Positions 1 through 64,000 of a stretch of 64,000 bases of DNA are shown here, one piece after another. Position 1 is the stretch's first letter. The number at the start of each line of letters is the position of its first letter. Below the pieces are notes generated by a model. It was not told the origin of the DNA, did no database searches, and saw only the letters and a list, made by a program, of their open reading frames with translations. Position numbers and translations under genes: made by a program. Source of the DNA: Ecdyonurus torrentis (taxonomy: Eukaryota; Arthropoda; Insecta; Ephemeroptera; Heptageniidae); contig OX439132.1 of assembly GCA_949318235.1 (NCBI GenBank), positions 10,533,254-10,597,253 of the forward strand, read 5' to 3'.

Positions 1-85
1 CTTGATATTTTCTGCTTACTTTCTATATAATATAATTTTACCTCTAATTTTTATTGCTTTATAGTGACAGGTGTTAATAGCAACA

Positions 86-86
<1 letters not shown>

Positions 87-172
<86 letters not shown>
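87..172. repeat. (TA)n microsatellite
   Basis: About 43 uninterrupted TA units. Confidence 0.98.
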
Positions 173-178
<6 letters not shown>

Positions 179-917
179 TTATATTATATCTTGATAAATG
201 TTATAAAGTTACAAAATGAAAGTAGATGTTGTTTCTTCTTTAAATTTATGCACAAAAAAAGTTTTGCTCAATTTTGGCACGTTCACTTTAATAATGTGCC
301 ATTTATGTAAATTAAGTGAGCATTTCATTGCAAAATCTCAGCAGGTGAATCATTCCCTCCTTTCAAACTTTTAATCTGAAAGCAATTTAATAATAATAAA
401 AAATAAAAAAAGTTTTAAAAATTATACTACTTGTAGACCATGAATAATTTTTATATAATAGTTTCATTCAAATGACTAAATTTTATCATTATTATATTTA
501 AAATTTAAATGGCAAATTAATATAATATATACTTTTTTTTTTTTGAGTGTGCTTTAAAAGCGAATTTTAAATTTTTTATAGTATAACCATTATATTACGG
601 TATAACTTATTACAGAAGTAATGCATGGAGAATAATCTATTATATTAATTAGACACTTGCAATGAATATTTAATATATTTTTTTAACGTCATTAAAAAAA
701 GTGTATAAACTGAACAGGAATTTACGTCAAAAATGAAGAAGTCAATTCTAATATTATTTAGTTTCTATCAGTTGATTTGAGCCCTTTTCAAAATAAATGA
801 ACCGCTTAAAATATGCGTACTTGTGACCACAAACTTATTTTGGTAAAAGTTTTTTAGTATAGACAATTTATTATAAAAAAAATTGTAAAATTTCTTGAAA
901 TATTTATTATAATTTTT

Positions 918-1051
<134 letters not shown>

Positions 1052-1475
1052 TGCGCTTAGAAATTATGCTCGATCACGCTTACACGTTACTAAAACCTTT
1101 ACATATATTTCATACTTTATATTATACATTATCCACATCTCTATACGTCTATACATTACCAAAATAATATTAATAAATCAATCATTCAAATACAGTACAT
1201 GTTAATATTAAAATAGCTTTTATATAAATCACATATAGACTTACAATATTTTAATATACTTATACACACCTATATTATAAAATTGATAAAAAACATGTAT
1301 GTATAACATTATAATATAAAGATTTGTTGTCATTGCTTTTTAAGAAAGATATCACGCTGAGCGCTATATATAAAATAATATTAAAATTCACGCAATGAAA
1401 TGATTTATTGGTTTGATAAAATGAAAGAAGAAGAAGTTACTTAATCTTGAACAAGTTTATAAGACATTGGCTCTT

Positions 1476-1484
<9 letters not shown>

Positions 1485-1568
<84 letters not shown>
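1485..1568. repeat. (GA)n microsatellite
   Basis: About 42 uninterrupted GA units; the overlapping Glu-Arg ORF is spurious. Confidence 0.98.
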
Positions 1569-1571
<3 letters not shown>

Positions 1572-3023
1572 TGCGTGTGTGACGCAGCTATAAGCAGTCA
1601 TAATGTTTTTGGCTTGAAGCCAATTTTATTATGTGACCTACACTCGCATGTGCTTATATTATTATTGTAATATTATTATAAAGATAACAATTGTTTCTAA
1701 CGTGAAGAAAAAAAAAAGAGTACAATTATTTTGTATAATACATTCGATAGGAGAAAGTAAACTTCTTGTGTTATAACGTGTAAAAGTAATTAATCTTTTA
1801 ATTAATTTTCTTATATATTTTTATTAGTAATAAATTAAACTTTCAATTGAGAGGCTGTATAGAATATTAAGGTGACAATATTTTACATATCAGCTTTTAA
1901 AAACGTAAAAGTAAAATGTATTTTTATAGGTTAATGCAGTTTTAAACAAGATATTTAAAATATATTTCGTAACTAACTAAATATTTTTGAAAATAGAAAA
2001 GTATTAAATCTGTCTTTAAGACAGGTGTTAAAAAAAATTAATGTATTTTGACATTAATTAGGTTTTGAAAGTGAGTTGTGTTGACTTGTAATTGATTTGT
2101 ATAAACATTATGTAGAAAAGTTATTAATGTCAACATTAATATAATTATAGTTAGTATTGTGATTAGCAAGAACGTTGCTCTGTTGTTGTTATGTGTGATA
2201 TTTATAAATCTGCTCACGGTTTCACTAAAGAAAAGAAAAGAAAAGAAACATAGAAGAAGGTTTAAAAAAAAAAGCCACGTGACTATATGGTATGGTCACT
2301 CACGCTTATAGTTAAGTCAGTAGGCTATGCAAACTCTCGCACGGCCAGTCGACACTTTTAGTTCTAGTGTGAAGTTTAGAAGTGTTTTATTAACAATCAA
2401 ATCAGCACTCTTACTTTATACTCGTAGTATACGTGTTAATAAACACGTTTTAATGTGTGTGTGCGTCATTTATAGTACGTTTTTATTATGTATTGAATAA
2501 TTAGTAATATTTAAATGGAATAAAATAAAACAATGATAAATATATTTTTTTATAAGTATTTTTGCAATCAGATATCTGAAATGAAATTTACAAGAGTTTC
2601 TACTTTATTTATTTTGTAAGAATTTTTTTATAAGTAGTTAAAAATAAACTTTTATTTGAATTTAAAAGGGAATAAAAACACAGTGTTTTTAAATTTACAG
2701 CGTGTTGTTCTAATTTTGAGTTTTTGCATGATACTTATCACTGTTTTTTTTTCTGCAATGGAATTGTAATGTTTACACAAAATAAAAGTTTTACGAAAAA
2801 CAAGTTAATTATATATTTCAACAGAAAACATTCGCTTAATTATTATGATGATAATTTTTAAATGTAGATATAAAATAAATTTACAAAGTGTGTGTGTGTG
2901 TGTGTTTTATCACGAGTACGTGATATGAAAATACCTAGAAATAATTATTGGAACTAATAGTGTATTCAAATCACATTTAATATACATATATTAAATTTTA
3001 AAAAATTGAATTGACAGTTATAG

Positions 3024-3049
3024 TGACGTAGATTTTGACGTCTATATAA
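3024..3049 (+). promoter_or_regulatory. Putative core promoter of exon 1a: two CRE-like sites and TATA box
   Basis: TGACGTAG (3024-3031) and TGACGTCT (3036-3043) are each one or two bases from the CRE consensus TGACGTCA. TATATAA follows at 3043-3049. A start about 30 bases downstream (near 3073) would give a 5' leader of roughly 170 bases before the exon 1a ATG at 3246. The order, spacing and position support a TATA promoter; transcription itself is inferred. Confidence 0.5.
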
Positions 3050-3132
3050 CATTAAGTTACGGGTTTCCGGTGCATATAGTGGAAGTGGTGTTGTTTGTTT
3101 CTTTAGGTGTAAAAGAAATAGAAAGAAGTAAG

Positions 3133-3213
3133 ATGTCATTTCCAAATGTGTTCAGTGAAGCGACTCTTAACTTTTCTTATGTTACCTCGTCATTGTTAAC
3201 CAATAATACGTAG
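3133..3213 (+). CDS. Upstream ORF in the exon 1a leader (26 codons)
   Basis: An ATG at 3133 opens 26 codons ending with TAG at 3211-3213, 32 bases before the main ATG and in a different frame. It would damp or regulate initiation at the main start if the leader is transcribed as proposed. The peptide (starts MSFPNVF) is not recognised. It could also be chance in an untranslated region. Confidence 0.35.
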   Translation: MSFPNVFSEATLNFSYVTSSLLTNNT

Positions 3214-3245
3214 TGCAAAGTGTAAGTGCATTTCAGTCATTTACC

Positions 3246-63242
<59,997 letters not shown>

Positions 63243-64000
63243 GTAATATAACGAAATTTATTTTCTTAATACTATAAGTATAATGTTTTAGTCTCAAGTG
63301 ATAAATATTAACTTACTTTCAAACATTAAAGATTCTGTAATACATAAATAATATATATACTATACCAATTTTTTTTCTTAAAATACTTTTAAATGTATAT
63401 AGCGAGTAATTAATTATATTTCAATGGAAAAAATAATTTTTGTTTGTTTATATATATTTATATTGTTTATATAAATAATTTATATAAGCTAAGTTCACGA
63501 TGTTTGAGGAGTTAAATTAATGTCCAATTAAAATTTATTTACATCAATGTCAACTTTAGTATTAATGCTATGTTCATTATGTTGTGCAATTTAACTAATT
63601 ACTAAACACCAAACACTTATATACCAAATTAATGCAATGTCATAGGTCAAAGTATAGTCAGTGTTGAAAATTATGTGAAATATTAGAAAAAGGTTTGGAG
63701 TTATTGATTTTTGGCAATGCAAAAAAAAAAAAAAAAAAAAAATGTTTTGTTTTAAATATACTACACTAAATTTAAGTATTTTACTTGCTAACAATTTTTC
63801 TGATTTTAATTTATTTTCATTTCAACCTTATTAAATTTTATGCACACAACATCTGAATTTTACGGAGTGAAAAGTCATTAGAGCCAAAATAATTTTTTCT
63901 CCCGAGTAGAAAACATTTTTATATTTTTCATTTAATACATTTTTTTATTGCTTCCACAAAAATATTTAAATAATAATAAGATAATAAATTTAATCATTTT
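63243..64000. other. Start of intron 14 (gene continues past window)
   Basis: No PDE10 C-terminal exon (MMDR or the invariant-Gln segment) is visible in these 758 bases. Confidence 0.7.

Overview
The window is AT-rich (about three quarters A+T by eye), microsatellite-dense animal DNA. It is dominated by one spliced gene on the + strand, an orthologue of phosphodiesterase 10 (PDE10A-like). This is a dual cAMP/cGMP phosphodiesterase with two N-terminal GAF domains and a C-terminal metal-dependent HD-type catalytic domain. The protein reads like an invertebrate, probably arthropod, PDE10. Long (TA)n and (GA)n arrays and introns of up to 41 kb would fit a crustacean, chelicerate or large-genome insect, but the taxon cannot be fixed from sequence alone.

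Layout. 1-3000 is non-coding upstream DNA with long (TA)n and (GA)n tracts. About 3020-3330 holds a TATA-type promoter with two CRE-like sites, a 26-codon upstream ORF and first coding exon 1a. 21190-21438 holds a second, alternative first exon (1b). Both first exons end in the same splice phase and fit exon 2 at 44693. From there thirteen common exons (2-14) run to 63242, all with GT-AG borders and matching phases. They give 752 codons (exon 1a form) or 747 (exon 1b form). The gene runs off the right edge: roughly the last 100 residues, including the invariant substrate-binding glutamine, are not in the window.

The introns hold no other convincing gene. They carry simple repeats and many foldback or MITE-like elements. 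The most striking is a 3.4 kb near-perfect palindrome (39105-42503): two 1.69 kb arms, a 20-nt loop and 33-bp tandem repeats just inside each tip. A smaller foldback of similar architecture lies at 44003-44240. Others are a TTAA-flanked pair (48481 and 57218), a pair with TATAGACC ends (11747 and 52083), a Tc1-like one (7626), a CpG-rich one (60770), and palindromes at 14189 and 28222. The 8-mer TGACGTCA (the cAMP response element core) occurs at least 16 times, about half inside these elements.

How the parts may work together (inference): two promoters would give PDE10 isoforms differing only in the N-terminal leader. The 1a leader has an RRTS protein kinase A consensus and a Cys-Cys pair, echoing the PKA-regulated, palmitoylated leader known in mammalian PDE10A2. 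CRE-like sites at promoter 1a could give cAMP feedback on a cAMP-degrading enzyme.
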